A stretch of 52,591 bases of DNA from contig JAKIVZ010000016.1 in NCBI GenBank assembly GCA_022750295.1, forward strand, positions 1-52,591, in the 5' to 3' direction. A program made the position numbers and the translations under genes. Numbering within the stretch: position 1 is the first letter of the stretch; the number at the start of each line of letters is the position of its first letter. The notes beneath the pieces are model-generated. The model had not been told where the DNA came from and did not search any database. It saw nothing but the letters and a program-made list of their open reading frames with translations. The stretch comes from Candidatus Lutacidiplasma silvani (GTDB lineage Archaea; Thermoplasmatota; Thermoplasmata; Lutacidiplasmatales; UBA184). Shown here piece after piece: positions 8,130-16,380 of the stretch.

Positions 8130-9333
8130 GGCGCCCCGCCTTCGGGTCCTGTTCGCCGGCGCGAGCCTCGAACCGGACTGGCAGGGTGGTGAGCCGGTCG
8201 TCCTCGACCTCCTGAGACGGGGGCTCGAGCACCTCGGCGTCGAGGTCGTGGAACGCGGGTCCCGCCGTTCATTCCTCGACCTCGTGGCGCTGACGGCGAC
8301 GCCGTACGACGCGGAGATCCGACGTGTTCGCTCGTACCGGAAGACGCTTCGCGAGCTGCGGCCCGACGCGGTGCTGGTGTTCTACGACTTCGACTGTTCG
8401 TGGGTGATCGCCGCTCGGAAGGAGGGAATTCCGGTGCTCCCGGATATCCAGATCTACTGGGCGACTTGCCCCGTCGGGACCCACTACATCGAGGGTGTCG
8501 GAACCTGCGCCGGGCCGGAACTCGGAAAATGCCTCCGCCACATGGCTCGGGCGCCCCCTTCGCCGAATCTCGCCCTTCCCGTCCCGGGTCTCCCGGCGCC
8601 CCTCGGTTTCGCGCTCTACTCCAAGCTCTGGACCCGCCCCGCCGCCCTCGGCCAGGCCGATGCGCTCATCGCGAACAGTAGATTCACGGCGGGGGTTCTC
8701 GCCCGGGCCGGATACGAGAAGATCGTGACGATTCCCAATTCGGTCGACGCCGAGCTGTTCCGGGAGGGGGCCTGGGCGGGCGGGAGCAAGATCGTGCTCT
8801 ACCCCGTGGCGCGCTCGCTTCAGGAACGGAAGGGGTACCCGCACTTTGTCGAGCTCGCCAAGGCCGTGAAGGCGAAGATGCCCGAGGTCCGGTTCCAGGT
8901 ACTCAACCATGCGGGCGACGACCTGCTCGAGGGGACGGCGTACCTCTCACGCCAGGAGCTTTCCGACAAGTTCCGCTCGGTGTACCTCGCGGTGCTGCCG
9001 GGGCTCTGGGATGAGCCGTTCGGACTCGTCACGGTCGAGGCGATGGCCGCCGGTCGCCCCGTCGTGGCGTACGAGGGCGGGGCGATGTCGGAGATCATCG
9101 AGAACGGAGTGTCCGGGGTGATCGTGCCGCGGGGTAACGTCGCCGCGCTCACCGCCGCGGTCGTGGACCTGCTCAACGATGAGGAGAAAGCCCGCCGGAT
9201 CGGCCACGCGGCCCGGGCGCGGGTCGAGGCGGAGTACACTTACCAGAAGATGGCGGGTCGGTACCTGGCGCTCCTTCAACGGGTCATCCAGGAACGTTCC
9301 GCCCCCGATCGCCGCCCGGCCGCGGCGGGATGA
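8113..9333 (+). CDS. Glycosyltransferase family 4
   Basis: A 406-residue retaining GT-B glycosyltransferase likely to act on the cytoplasmic side in surface-glycan assembly. Visible GT4 landmarks are the N-terminal GGEPVVLDLLRRGLEHLG loop, ADALIANSRFTAGVL, VTIPNSVDAELF, the donor-domain start KIVLYPVARSLQERKGYPHFVELAKAV and the conserved DEPFGLVTVEAMAAGRPVVAYEGGAMSEII, which holds the E-x7-E catalytic pair. The gene overlaps the end of the GT39-like gene: ATG codons at 8113 and 8122 give overlaps of 17 or 8 bases, both typical of a coupled operon. A further upstream start would add a basic stretch unlike the family. Confidence 0.85.
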   Translation: MSPMSEAPRLRVLFAGASLEPDWQGGEPVVLDLLRRGLEHLGVEVVERGSRRSFLDLVALTATPYDAEIRRVRSYRKTLRELRPDAVLVFYDFDCSWVIAARKEGIPVLPDIQIYWATCPVGTHYIEGVGTCAGPELGKCLRHMARAPPSPNLALPVPGLPAPLGFALYSKLWTRPAALGQADALIANSRFTAGVLARAGYEKIVTIPNSVDAELFREGAWAGGSKIVLYPVARSLQERKGYPHFVELAKAVKAKMPEVRFQVLNHAGDDLLEGTAYLSRQELSDKFRSVYLAVLPGLWDEPFGLVTVEAMAAGRPVVAYEGGAMSEIIENGVSGVIVPRGNVAALTAAVVDLLNDEEKARRIGHAARARVEAEYTYQKMAGRYLALLQRVIQERSAPDRRPAAAG

Positions 9334-9385
9334 ACATTCCGCGGGGGGGGGCGAGGAGCCCGGAGGCAAGGGCACGCCAGCGGCG

Positions 9386-10318
9386 TTAGGGCGAAGAGAA
9401 CGGACCGGTCACCGGCAACTGGTGGTCGGATTCGGCCGGGTCTCCGGCCAACGCGGGGAGCGAGGTGCCGTTCGTCGCGTCCCGGTGGAACTCGCGCCAG
9501 ACGCGGAGGAGCGCGATGAACTGTTGGGCCGAGACCTTGCTGATGACCGACCTCGCCGCGACCTTGCTCTTTCCCTGGTAGCGGGGGAGGTGGCGCACGG
9601 GGACTTCCGCGAACGAATAGTTCTCGGCCCGCCACCGGACCATGAACTCGTTCCAGAAGCTCCCGTTCATGTATCGCGTCCGGGCCGCGACGTTCCGGAT
9701 CGTCTCGGTGCGGCCCGCCCGCAATGAGGTGGTCGGGTCGTGGGCCGCGTGGTGGAAGAACAAGAACAGGAGCCCCCGGAACCCGACGGAGATCGCCGTC
9801 CGAACGAACGGGTCGGCCCGTTGCGTTCTCCACCCGAGGGCGAGCTCGTTGCCGCTCTCGAGGACGGCGAGGAGGATGGGGAGGTCGCGCGGGTCGTACT
9901 GGCCGTCGGCGTCCGTGAACGCCACCCACCGAGTTCGGGTGTTCGCAATTCCGACTTTCAGCGCGCCGCCGAAGCCGCGAGACACCGGGTTACGGATCAC
10001 GCGGATGGGGAACTCCGACTGAAGTTCCCGAAGGATCTTCGGGGTGTCGTCGGTGCTCGCGTCGTCGACGACGAGGATCTGCATCGCCACCCCGCGGGGC
10101 CGGTCGGCCCAGCACTCGCGCAGGACGTGTCGGATCGACTCCGCCTCGTTGTGGCTCGGGACGATGAGGGTGAGCTCGTCCACCCGAACGACGGGAGGGC
10201 GCGCCCGTCGGCTCGGGCTGCTGGTGGCCCGCACCTCGGGGGTCTCGACGGGGGCCACCTCCGCGGAAGGCTCGAATTCCGGGGAAAGGAAGGGCAGGTC
10301 CTGGGCGTCGGCCGACAT
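9386..10318 (-). CDS. Glycosyltransferase family 2, DPM1-like
   Basis: A 310-residue GT-A glycosyltransferase of the polyprenyl-phosphate sugar synthase type. After a disordered 45-residue leader come LTLIVPSHNEAESI, ILVVDDASTDDTP, a glycine-rich SRGFGGALKVGIA segment and the metal-binding FTDADGQYDPRDLPIL. DPTTSLRAGR and YMNGSFWNEFMVR follow, and then RYQGKSKVAA. It probably loads a sugar on dolichyl phosphate, the donor used by membrane GT-C enzymes such as the GT39-like protein encoded nearby. No C-terminal membrane domain is present. It is transcribed away from the epimerase gene, with its own TATA element. Confidence 0.85.
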   Translation of the reverse strand: MSADAQDLPFLSPEFEPSAEVAPVETPEVRATSSPSRRARPPVVRVDELTLIVPSHNEAESIRHVLRECWADRPRGVAMQILVVDDASTDDTPKILRELQSEFPIRVIRNPVSRGFGGALKVGIANTRTRWVAFTDADGQYDPRDLPILLAVLESGNELALGWRTQRADPFVRTAISVGFRGLLFLFFHHAAHDPTTSLRAGRTETIRNVAARTRYMNGSFWNEFMVRWRAENYSFAEVPVRHLPRYQGKSKVAARSVISKVSAQQFIALLRVWREFHRDATNGTSLPALAGDPAESDHQLPVTGPFSSP

Positions 10319-10371
10319 GATGATCCTTCCTCGCCCGATACGCGGGCGTGTGGGTTCCCTAAAACCGCGCC

Positions 10372-10381
10372 GTTATAAAGG
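10372..10381 (-). promoter_or_regulatory. TATA box for the GT2 gene
   Basis: CCTTTATAAC on the minus strand predicts a transcript start near 10350 and a leader of about 30 bases. A purine-rich GAGGAAGGAT lies just before the ATG at 10318 and could serve as a weak Shine-Dalgarno site. Confidence 0.6.
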
Positions 10382-10444
10382 GTCGCGCCGAAGAAACACG
10401 GTTCCGGGTTCCGTGAGACGCGTACTATCACGGCACATCGCCGC

Positions 10445-10469
10445 CTAGGATAAGGGGCCCCTCCCCTAG
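10445..10469. repeat. Imperfect inverted repeat between GT2 and the epimerase
   Basis: CTAGGATAAGGGG facing CCCCTCCCCTAG forms an imperfect dyad in the divergent intergenic region. It may be an operator shared by the two divergent genes. Confidence 0.35.
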
Positions 10470-10553
10470 CACAGTTTGATGCCGGGAGTATCCGCGGTCG
10501 ACGGTCGCGCGGGTACCCTCCCGCGCCCATGGATCCGGGGAGATCGCTGACGC

Positions 10554-11477
10554 ATGCGAGTGCTCGTCACCGGAAGCAGCGGTCTCCTCGGACGACCGCT
10601 GTGCGAGGCGTTTCGCGCGCGGGGGGACGTCGTCGACGAGTTCGACCTCGCGCCCCGACCCGATCGGACCCGGCCAAGTTCGTTCCGGTCCCGGGATATC
10701 CGGGATCCGAATTCCCTCGGGGCCGCGGTCGCGCAGGTCGACGGGGTCGTCCACCTCGCCGCGATCTCCCGGTGCGCTCCCGCCGAGGCGGACCCGGCAA
10801 TGGCCCGCGAGATCAACGTCGGGGGCACGCACAACGTGCTGGAGGCGCTGCGCGCGGCGCGCCGTCCGTCCTGGTTCGTCTTCGCGAGCAGCCGCGAGGT
10901 CTACGGCGAAGCGATCACCCTTCCGGTCACCGAGATGTTTCCGGTCCGCCCCAAGGCTGTGTACGGCCAGACGAAAGCCGACGGCGAAGCGGAGGTCCGG
11001 CGGGCCGCGGAGTCGACCCCTCGACCGTCCACGATCCTTCGATTCTCGAACCTGTACGGCAGCCGGTGGGACTACGCGGATCGAGTGATCCCCGCGTTCG
11101 TCTCTCGAGCGCGACGGAACGACCCTCTCGAGGTCCGGGGTCCCGGTCAGGTACTCGACTTCCTCGATGTGCGGGACGCCGTCGGGGCGATTCTTCGCGC
11201 CGCCGACCGCTCCACCGCATCCGGTGGGGGGGTCGAGGTCGTGAACGTCGCGAGCGGGCAGCCGTTCACGCTTCGCGAGCTCGCGGACCGGGTCGTCCGA
11301 TTGACCGGTTCGCACTCCACGGTACGCGAAGTCGCCCCGGTGGCCTGGACCCCGTCGAAGTTCGTCGCCGATATCTCACGGGCCCGGAGCGTCCTCGGAT
11401 GGGAGCCGTCGATCCCGCTCGACCAGGGGCTCGCCGACCTTTCGGCGGAATACGCCGCGGCTCCCGCGGCCGGGTAG
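10554..11477 (+). CDS. NAD-dependent epimerase/dehydratase (GalE-like)
   Basis: A 307-residue extended short-chain dehydrogenase acting on a nucleotide sugar. The NAD-binding motif GSSGLLG is at residues 7-13. VDGVVHLAAIS follows, then the catalytic serine segment FASSREVYGE, and the YxxxK pair as VYGQTKADGE near residue 140. RFSNLYGSRW and the C-terminal LGWEPSIPLDQGLADL are typical of GalE and related epimerases. The exact substrate cannot be read from sequence. It lies between GT genes and the UDP-xylose genes, supporting a role in sugar-nucleotide supply. The ATG start is immediately followed by the Rossmann strand MRVLVTG. Confidence 0.85.
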   Translation: MRVLVTGSSGLLGRPLCEAFRARGDVVDEFDLAPRPDRTRPSSFRSRDIRDPNSLGAAVAQVDGVVHLAAISRCAPAEADPAMAREINVGGTHNVLEALRAARRPSWFVFASSREVYGEAITLPVTEMFPVRPKAVYGQTKADGEAEVRRAAESTPRPSTILRFSNLYGSRWDYADRVIPAFVSRARRNDPLEVRGPGQVLDFLDVRDAVGAILRAADRSTASGGGVEVVNVASGQPFTLRELADRVVRLTGSHSTVREVAPVAWTPSKFVADISRARSVLGWEPSIPLDQGLADLSAEYAAAPAAG

Positions 11478-11504
11478 GGCGGGGCGCCCTGGACGGGCCC
11501 CCGT

Positions 11505-12809
11505 CTACCCGCTGTCGCTCGCGCCGGCGACCCCGCGGACCTGCAACCCGGAGCGCGGCGCGTTCGCGACCGGTTGGGAAAACCCCGAAAGTTCGCCGCC
11601 GACGATCTTGACGTTCGTGATCGAGCCGACCGGGTTGAATCCGAATCCGAACATCTGGGCCGAACCGGTCGTGTCGTGGGACCGGCAGTTCTCGAACGTC
11701 ACGCGGTCGGTCGTCGTGCCCCGGCTCGAGGCGACCCCGAGACCGGCGGCGTTGACGAACTTGAGCCCGCGTCCGCAGTTGGTGGCGACGCAGTTGCGGA
11801 CGGTGATGTCCGCGATCGATTCGGTCTGGCTTCCCCCGTCCCCGACGAGGATTCCCACCCCGTTGCAGTCCTGGGCGACGCAGTCGGAGACGACGGCGCG
11901 GGAGGCCACGCACGAGACGAGGTCGCAGCAGCGGTCGCCCGTCACAGCGCTGACCTGCACGTCCACGCAGTGGTTGATGTCGAGACCATCGGCGAGGCCG
12001 GCCGACGGGACCGGGATCGAGTTCCGGAGCTGGAGGTTCGCGCACTTCACGCCCGCGATGTTCCCCGCCCCCGGGGCCCCGAACACCCGGACCAGCCCGG
12101 AGACCTTCTGGATCCCGCCGCCGTCCATCTGGCAGTCGTGGACGCTCACTCCGCCCGTGGAGCCGGCCGCCCCGTCGCTCATCACCGCGACCAGCGCGAG
12201 CGGGACGACGGCCGTGAGGCCCCCGGGGGCCGTGTGGACCCCGGAGACGTCGACCTGCGACCAATCGTTCGTCCGGATCACGGTCGAATCGAGCGTGACC
12301 GTCCGCCCGCGGAGGGTGAGGTTCCGACCGCCGGTCGGGCCCTGGGGATTGCAGTTGATCAGGAATTTGCCGGGGGAAGAGGCGAAGTCGGAGACCTGGC
12401 ACGTCCAGTCGAAGAGGACGTTCGAGCATCCGTTGAGGAGGAATCCGAAGCCGGCGAAACCGGCGCTCCGACCCCCGGCGAACCGGACCGTTCCGGAGAA
12501 TGTGAGATTCGACTGGCCCCCGGCCTGGAACATATTGACACTCCCGCCGAGCGTCAGGGTCGCGTCATCGAATTCGAGGTGTACGTTCGACCCGAGGTTG
12601 GTCGGGGCCGTCACGGTGAACGCGCCCCGGACGACGACCTTCGCTGCCCCGGACCGGAGCGCCTCGAGGAATCCGTTCGTCCCGCTCGCGGAGTTTCCGG
12701 GGCCGAAGTCGACGCCGGCGCAGGGCCCGTTTGAGGCCACGACGACGGTCTTCCCGCCGTCGGCGGACGCCGAGTTCGAGGCGGGTAGACGGTTCTCGAC
12801 GTTCGACAC
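11505..12809 (-). CDS. Right-handed parallel beta-helix protein
   Basis: A 434-residue protein built from short repeating strands rich in V/I-x-N/D/G (for example NLTFSGTVRF, NLTLRGRTVTLDS, DITVRNCVATNC, RVTFENCRSHD), the signature of pectate-lyase-like or right-handed beta-helix folds. Several rungs contain cysteine. An early GVDFGPGNSASGTNGFLEAL segment resembles the start of many such folds. No catalytic signature of a known polysaccharide lyase is evident and no signal peptide is seen. Its position directly downstream of galU suggests it binds or trims the surface glycan. It starts with GTG at 12809, about 33 bases after a TATA-like CCTATAACC. Confidence 0.7.
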   Translation of the reverse strand: MSNVENRLPASNSASADGGKTVVVASNGPCAGVDFGPGNSASGTNGFLEALRSGAAKVVVRGAFTVTAPTNLGSNVHLEFDDATLTLGGSVNMFQAGGQSNLTFSGTVRFAGGRSAGFAGFGFLLNGCSNVLFDWTCQVSDFASSPGKFLINCNPQGPTGGRNLTLRGRTVTLDSTVIRTNDWSQVDVSGVHTAPGGLTAVVPLALVAVMSDGAAGSTGGVSVHDCQMDGGGIQKVSGLVRVFGAPGAGNIAGVKCANLQLRNSIPVPSAGLADGLDINHCVDVQVSAVTGDRCCDLVSCVASRAVVSDCVAQDCNGVGILVGDGGSQTESIADITVRNCVATNCGRGLKFVNAAGLGVASSRGTTTDRVTFENCRSHDTTGSAQMFGFGFNPVGSITNVKIVGGELSGFSQPVANAPRSGLQVRGVAGASDSG

Positions 12810-12840
12810 GGGTTCGACCGCGGTCTCCCACTCCGATCGC

Positions 12841-12849
12841 GGTTATAGG
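12841..12849 (-). promoter_or_regulatory. TATA-like element before the beta-helix gene
   Basis: TCCTATAACC on the minus strand lies about 33-36 bases before the GTG at 12809. The gene can therefore be transcribed on its own as well as from the upstream galU operon. Confidence 0.5.
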
Positions 12850-12902
12850 ACCCCGGCCCGAAACCCCCGTCCGATCGGTTCCGGCGTTCGTCGGGCGGAG
12901 CG

Positions 12903-13799
12903 TTAGCCGACCGGAGCCGACCCGGTGGATCGACGGGTCGGCGGTCGTCGTGGAGGGGGAGCGCCGACCTCCTCCGTGAGGAACGTCCGGAGCCGCTCGC
13001 CGAACTGCGGGTCGCGGAGGGCGAACTCGAGATTCGTCTTCAGCCAGAGGAATTTGTCCCCGATGTCGTACCGGGTCCCCTCGAACGTCACGGCGTAGAC
13101 CGGTTCCTTTTCGAGGAGGAGCTTCAGCGCGTCGGTCAGCTGGACCTCGCCATTCCGGCCCGGGGGAGTCTTGCGGAGGCACTCGAAGATCGCGGGGGTC
13201 AGCCAGTACGCCCCCGTGATCCCGTAGCGACTCGGGGCGTCGGCGAGCGCCGGTTTCTCGACGAGCCCAGTGACCTTGATGACCCCCGGCGAGACCTCGT
13301 CACCCGCGACGATCCCGTAGTCGGAGACCTTCGAGTCGGGGACCACATCGACGGCGATCACGCTCGCCTTCCCCCCGAGCTTCTGGAAATGGTCGTACAG
13401 CTGGCGGAGGAGCGGCGTATCGCAGACGTTGATCGTGTCCCCGAGGAGGACCCCGAACGGCTCGTTGCCGACGTGGCGGGCCGCACACGCCACGGCGTCC
13501 CCGAGGCCGCGGGGCCGGCGCTGCCGAACGTAGAAGATCTTGGCTCGTTCGGAAAGCTCGTCGAGGTGGGCGAGCGCTGCGTGGTCCCCATGCTCCGGAC
13601 TGTAGTCGAAGTGGTCCTCGACCGCCCGCTTCGACCGGCCGGTGACGATGATGATGTCGTCGGCGCCGGATTCGACGGCCTCCTCGACGACGTACTGGAT
13701 GATCGGCCGGTCCAGGACCGGCAACATCTCCTTCGGCATGCTCTTCGTCGCCGGCAGGAAGCGCACGCCCAACCCGGCCGCGGGGATGACGACCTTCAT
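12903..13799 (-). CDS. galU: UTP-glucose-1-phosphate uridylyltransferase
   Basis: Makes UDP-glucose from UTP and glucose-1-phosphate. The 298-residue protein has the nucleotidyltransferase start MKVVIPAAGLGVRFLPATKSMPKEMLPVLDRPIIQYVVEEA, which binds the nucleotide and is diagnostic of GalU. FGVLLGDTI (metal site), GLVEKP and ITGAYWLTPAIFECL follow, then EVQLTDAL and TRYDIGDKFLWLKTN near the end. Length matches the family. The ATG overlaps the stop of the nucleotide-sugar dehydrogenase as ATGA. UDP-glucose made here feeds that dehydrogenase. Confidence 0.93.
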   Translation of the reverse strand: MKVVIPAAGLGVRFLPATKSMPKEMLPVLDRPIIQYVVEEAVESGADDIIIVTGRSKRAVEDHFDYSPEHGDHAALAHLDELSERAKIFYVRQRRPRGLGDAVACAARHVGNEPFGVLLGDTINVCDTPLLRQLYDHFQKLGGKASVIAVDVVPDSKVSDYGIVAGDEVSPGVIKVTGLVEKPALADAPSRYGITGAYWLTPAIFECLRKTPPGRNGEVQLTDALKLLLEKEPVYAVTFEGTRYDIGDKFLWLKTNLEFALRDPQFGERLRTFLTEEVGAPPPRRPPTRRSTGSAPVG

Positions 13800-15274
13800 C
13801 CCGTTCCCTCCGAACGGGCGGCGCGAAGCGCCGGACGGGGAACTCCCGCGTCCGGGGCCCCCTGTCGGGCCGAACCGGAACTCGCCGGGGGAACGGTCCC
13901 AACTCCGGGCCGGCCATCGCCGAGCCGAACCAGCCGCAGATGCTCGGCCGCCGCGCGGTCCTCGGAGAACGCCCGGCGGAGGTCGACGAGCACCGGGTGG
14001 CGCATCGCCCGGGTCCAGGCGCTCGGCCAGCTCAGATACTCCGGCCAGGGGACCTGGAGCGCGGCGACGTCGGCCCCGGTGACGGTCTCTTCGGCCGCGG
14101 CGCAGATCCGAACCCGATCGCGGATGTCGACCGGCCGGCCCTGGAGCCAGGTCGCGAATTTTCCGGAGGAAACCGGGTCATGGGCCCGAACCTCGATGCC
14201 GGCCCCGGCCAGCCGCTCGACGATCGGGAGCGCCCGGGATTCCCGGAGGTCGTCGGTCCCTTCCTTGAACGCGAGTCCGAGCAGGGCCACGGTCCCCTTC
14301 CCCTCGGGAAGCTGGCCGGCGATCAGGTCCCCGGCGTGGCGGGTCTGGGCGTCGTTGACGGTCATGATCTGTTCGACGAGCGAAAGGCGGACCCCCCGAT
14401 CCCGTGCCGCGCGCGCGAACGCCTGGACGTCCTTCGAGAAGCAGCTGCCGCCGAAACCGGGACCGGCCTGGAGAAACCGGTGGCCGATGCGCGGGTCGCT
14501 CCCGACCCCCCGGACGACGTCGTCGACGTTCACGCCGACTTGTTCGGCAAAACGGGCGAGCTCGTTCGCGAACGAGATCTTGAGGGCGAGGAACGAGTTC
14601 GAGGCGTACTTTGTCATCTCGGCCCCGGCGGGGGTCACGACGATGAGCGGCGAATCGAACACGGCGTAGAGCGAGCGGAGCAGCTCGGCCGCCCGCGGGT
14701 GGGAGACTCCCACCACGATGCGGTCCGGGTGAAGGGCATCCTCGACCATCCGCCCTTCGGCGAGGAACTCCGGGTTCGAGGCGACGGCGATCTGGTCGCC
14801 GGTTTTCCCCGAGGCGCCAAGGAGCGCGGGTCCGACGACCGTCTCGGTCGTCCCGGGGACGACCGTGCTCTTGACGACGACGACGCGGAACCCGTCGACT
14901 CGGGCGAGCGCTCGCCCGAGCTCGGCGGCGCCCCCTTCGATCGGGCGGAGGTCGATCTCCCCATCGTCCCGCGGGGGAGTCGGCAGGCAGAGGAAGATCA
15001 CCGCCGCCCGCTCCGCCACATCGGCCATCGTCTCGGCGACCGTCAGTCGCCCGCTCCGAACCTCGGTCTGGAGCAGCTCCTCGAGGCCGTCCTCGTGGAA
15101 GGGCGACATCCCCGCGCGGACCGCGGCCCGACGGTCCGGGAGGACGTCGTAGCCGACCGTCGTCACCCCGTGGCGGGCGAACGCGGCCGCCGTCGCGAGC
15201 CCCATGTAGCCGAGCCCGAGGATTCCCACGACGGGGGGGGAGTCGGACCGGGGAGGGCGCGGTTCAGGCGACAA
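13796..15274 (-). CDS. ugd: UDP-glucose 6-dehydrogenase
   Basis: Oxidises UDP-glucose to UDP-glucuronate with two NAD. The Rossmann motif is VGILGLGYMGLATAAAFA. VVKSTVVPGTTE and ASNPEFLAEGRMVEDALHPDRIVVG follow. The active-site cysteine is in GPGFGGSCFSKD, and GLAFKEGTDDLRESRALPIVE closes the family pattern. Two starts are credible. A TTG at 15274 overlaps the decarboxylase stop by 11 bases and gives 492 residues. A GTG at 15229 begins exactly at the Rossmann strand and gives 477. The C-terminal 50 residues are an extra low-complexity tail. Downstream overlap with galU as ATGA shows one operon. Confidence 0.9.
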   Translation of the reverse strand: MSPEPRPPRSDSPPVVGILGLGYMGLATAAAFARHGVTTVGYDVLPDRRAAVRAGMSPFHEDGLEELLQTEVRSGRLTVAETMADVAERAAVIFLCLPTPPRDDGEIDLRPIEGGAAELGRALARVDGFRVVVVKSTVVPGTTETVVGPALLGASGKTGDQIAVASNPEFLAEGRMVEDALHPDRIVVGVSHPRAAELLRSLYAVFDSPLIVVTPAGAEMTKYASNSFLALKISFANELARFAEQVGVNVDDVVRGVGSDPRIGHRFLQAGPGFGGSCFSKDVQAFARAARDRGVRLSLVEQIMTVNDAQTRHAGDLIAGQLPEGKGTVALLGLAFKEGTDDLRESRALPIVERLAGAGIEVRAHDPVSSGKFATWLQGRPVDIRDRVRICAAAEETVTGADVAALQVPWPEYLSWPSAWTRAMRHPVLVDLRRAFSEDRAAAEHLRLVRLGDGRPGVGTVPPASSGSARQGAPDAGVPRPALRAARSEGTG

Positions 15275-16328
15275 CGGTCCCTCGAAGCTCGGTCCGGAAG
15301 TGGGCCAGCGTTGCTTCGATCCCGTCGCGCAGCGGGACCTCGGGACTCCAACCGAGCCACTCGCGCGCCCTCGAGATATTTGGGCACCGCCGCCGGGGGT
15401 CGTCGACGGCGCGGGGGCCGTTCTCGACATGGAGCGGAACGCCCGCCAACTCCGCCACGATGCGGGCGAGTTCGCCGACCGTGGTCTCGGTCGGGTTGCC
15501 GAGGTTGACCGGTCCCCCGTCGGGGACCTTCTCGGCGTCCATGAGGGCGCGGAGACCCCGGACGAGGTCGGAGACGTAGCAGAACGAGCGGGTCTGGGAG
15601 CCGGTCCCGTAAATCGTCAGCGGACGGCCCCCGATCGCCTGGGTCACGAAGTTGGAAACCACGCGGCCATCGTTCGGGTCCATCCGGGGCCCGTACGTGT
15701 TGAAGATCCTCGCGATGCGGACGTCGAGGCCGTACGTGCGCCGGTACGCCATCGAGATCGCTTCGGCGAACCGCTTCCCCTCGTCGTAGCAGCTCCGAAT
15801 CCCGATCGGATTGACGCTCCCCCAGTAACTCTCGACCTGGGGATGGACCTCGGGGTCCCCGTACACCTCGCTCGTGGAGGCCAGCAGGACCCGGCAGTCG
15901 GAGCGTCGGGCGCTCTCGAGGACGTTCTTCGTACCCGCCGCGTTGACCCACAGGGTCTCGATCGGACGCGCTTGGTACCCGGGCGGCGACGCCGGGGACG
16001 CGAGATGGAAGATCCCCCCCGATTGCGGAAAATCGGGGGAGCCGCTCACGTCGGCCTGCACGACGTTGCACTTCCCGGTCGCGACGGCGGCGGCGAGGTT
16101 GCGCGACCGGCCGGTGACCAGGTTGTCGAAGACGGCCACCGACCGGCCGGCGCCGAGCAGGCTATCCACGAGGTGGGAGCCGACGAACCCGGACCCCCCG
16201 GTAACGACGATGGGGAAGGCCCCGGAAGCGCCCAAACCGACGTCCTCGGGAGCCCGGGGGACGGACGGTATAAGGTCCTTTCCACGCGGGCTCACCTCCG
16301 GGCTCGTCCTCGCATCGAGCATCGTCAC
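15264..16328 (-). CDS. UDP-glucuronic acid decarboxylase (UDP-xylose synthase)
   Basis: Converts UDP-glucuronate to UDP-xylose with bound NAD. The extended SDR motif is TGGSGFVGSHLVDSLL. IFHLASPASPPGYQ, the serine segment LASTSEVYGDPEVHPQVESYWGSVNP, and YDEGKRFAEA with the catalytic YxxxK follow. GPRMDPNDGRVVSNFVTQAIGG and IYGTGSQTRSFCYVSDLV are highly characteristic of UXS rather than GalE. The ATG at 16328 is used here, but the first 35 residues look unlike the family. A TATA-like CCTTATACC at 16267-16275 lies inside them, so an internal TTG at 16235 may be the true start. Its product chain is GalU, Ugd, then this enzyme. Confidence 0.85.
   Translation of the reverse strand: MTMLDARTSPEVSPRGKDLIPSVPRAPEDVGLGASGAFPIVVTGGSGFVGSHLVDSLLGAGRSVAVFDNLVTGRSRNLAAAVATGKCNVVQADVSGSPDFPQSGGIFHLASPASPPGYQARPIETLWVNAAGTKNVLESARRSDCRVLLASTSEVYGDPEVHPQVESYWGSVNPIGIRSCYDEGKRFAEAISMAYRRTYGLDVRIARIFNTYGPRMDPNDGRVVSNFVTQAIGGRPLTIYGTGSQTRSFCYVSDLVRGLRALMDAEKVPDGGPVNLGNPTETTVGELARIVAELAGVPLHVENGPRAVDDPRRRCPNISRAREWLGWSPEVPLRDGIEATLAHFRTELRGTVVA
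16267..16275 (-). promoter_or_regulatory. Possible internal TATA box for the UXS operon
   Basis: CCTTATACC on the minus strand lies about 36 bases before an in-frame TTG at 16235 that begins the conserved part of the decarboxylase. It would give the UXS-ugd-galU genes a promoter independent of the flippase gene. Confidence 0.4.
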
Positions 16329-16380
16329 GACCGCTGCGACCGGCGCCCCGGACCCGTACTTCCGGCTCGTGCGGTCTCCA

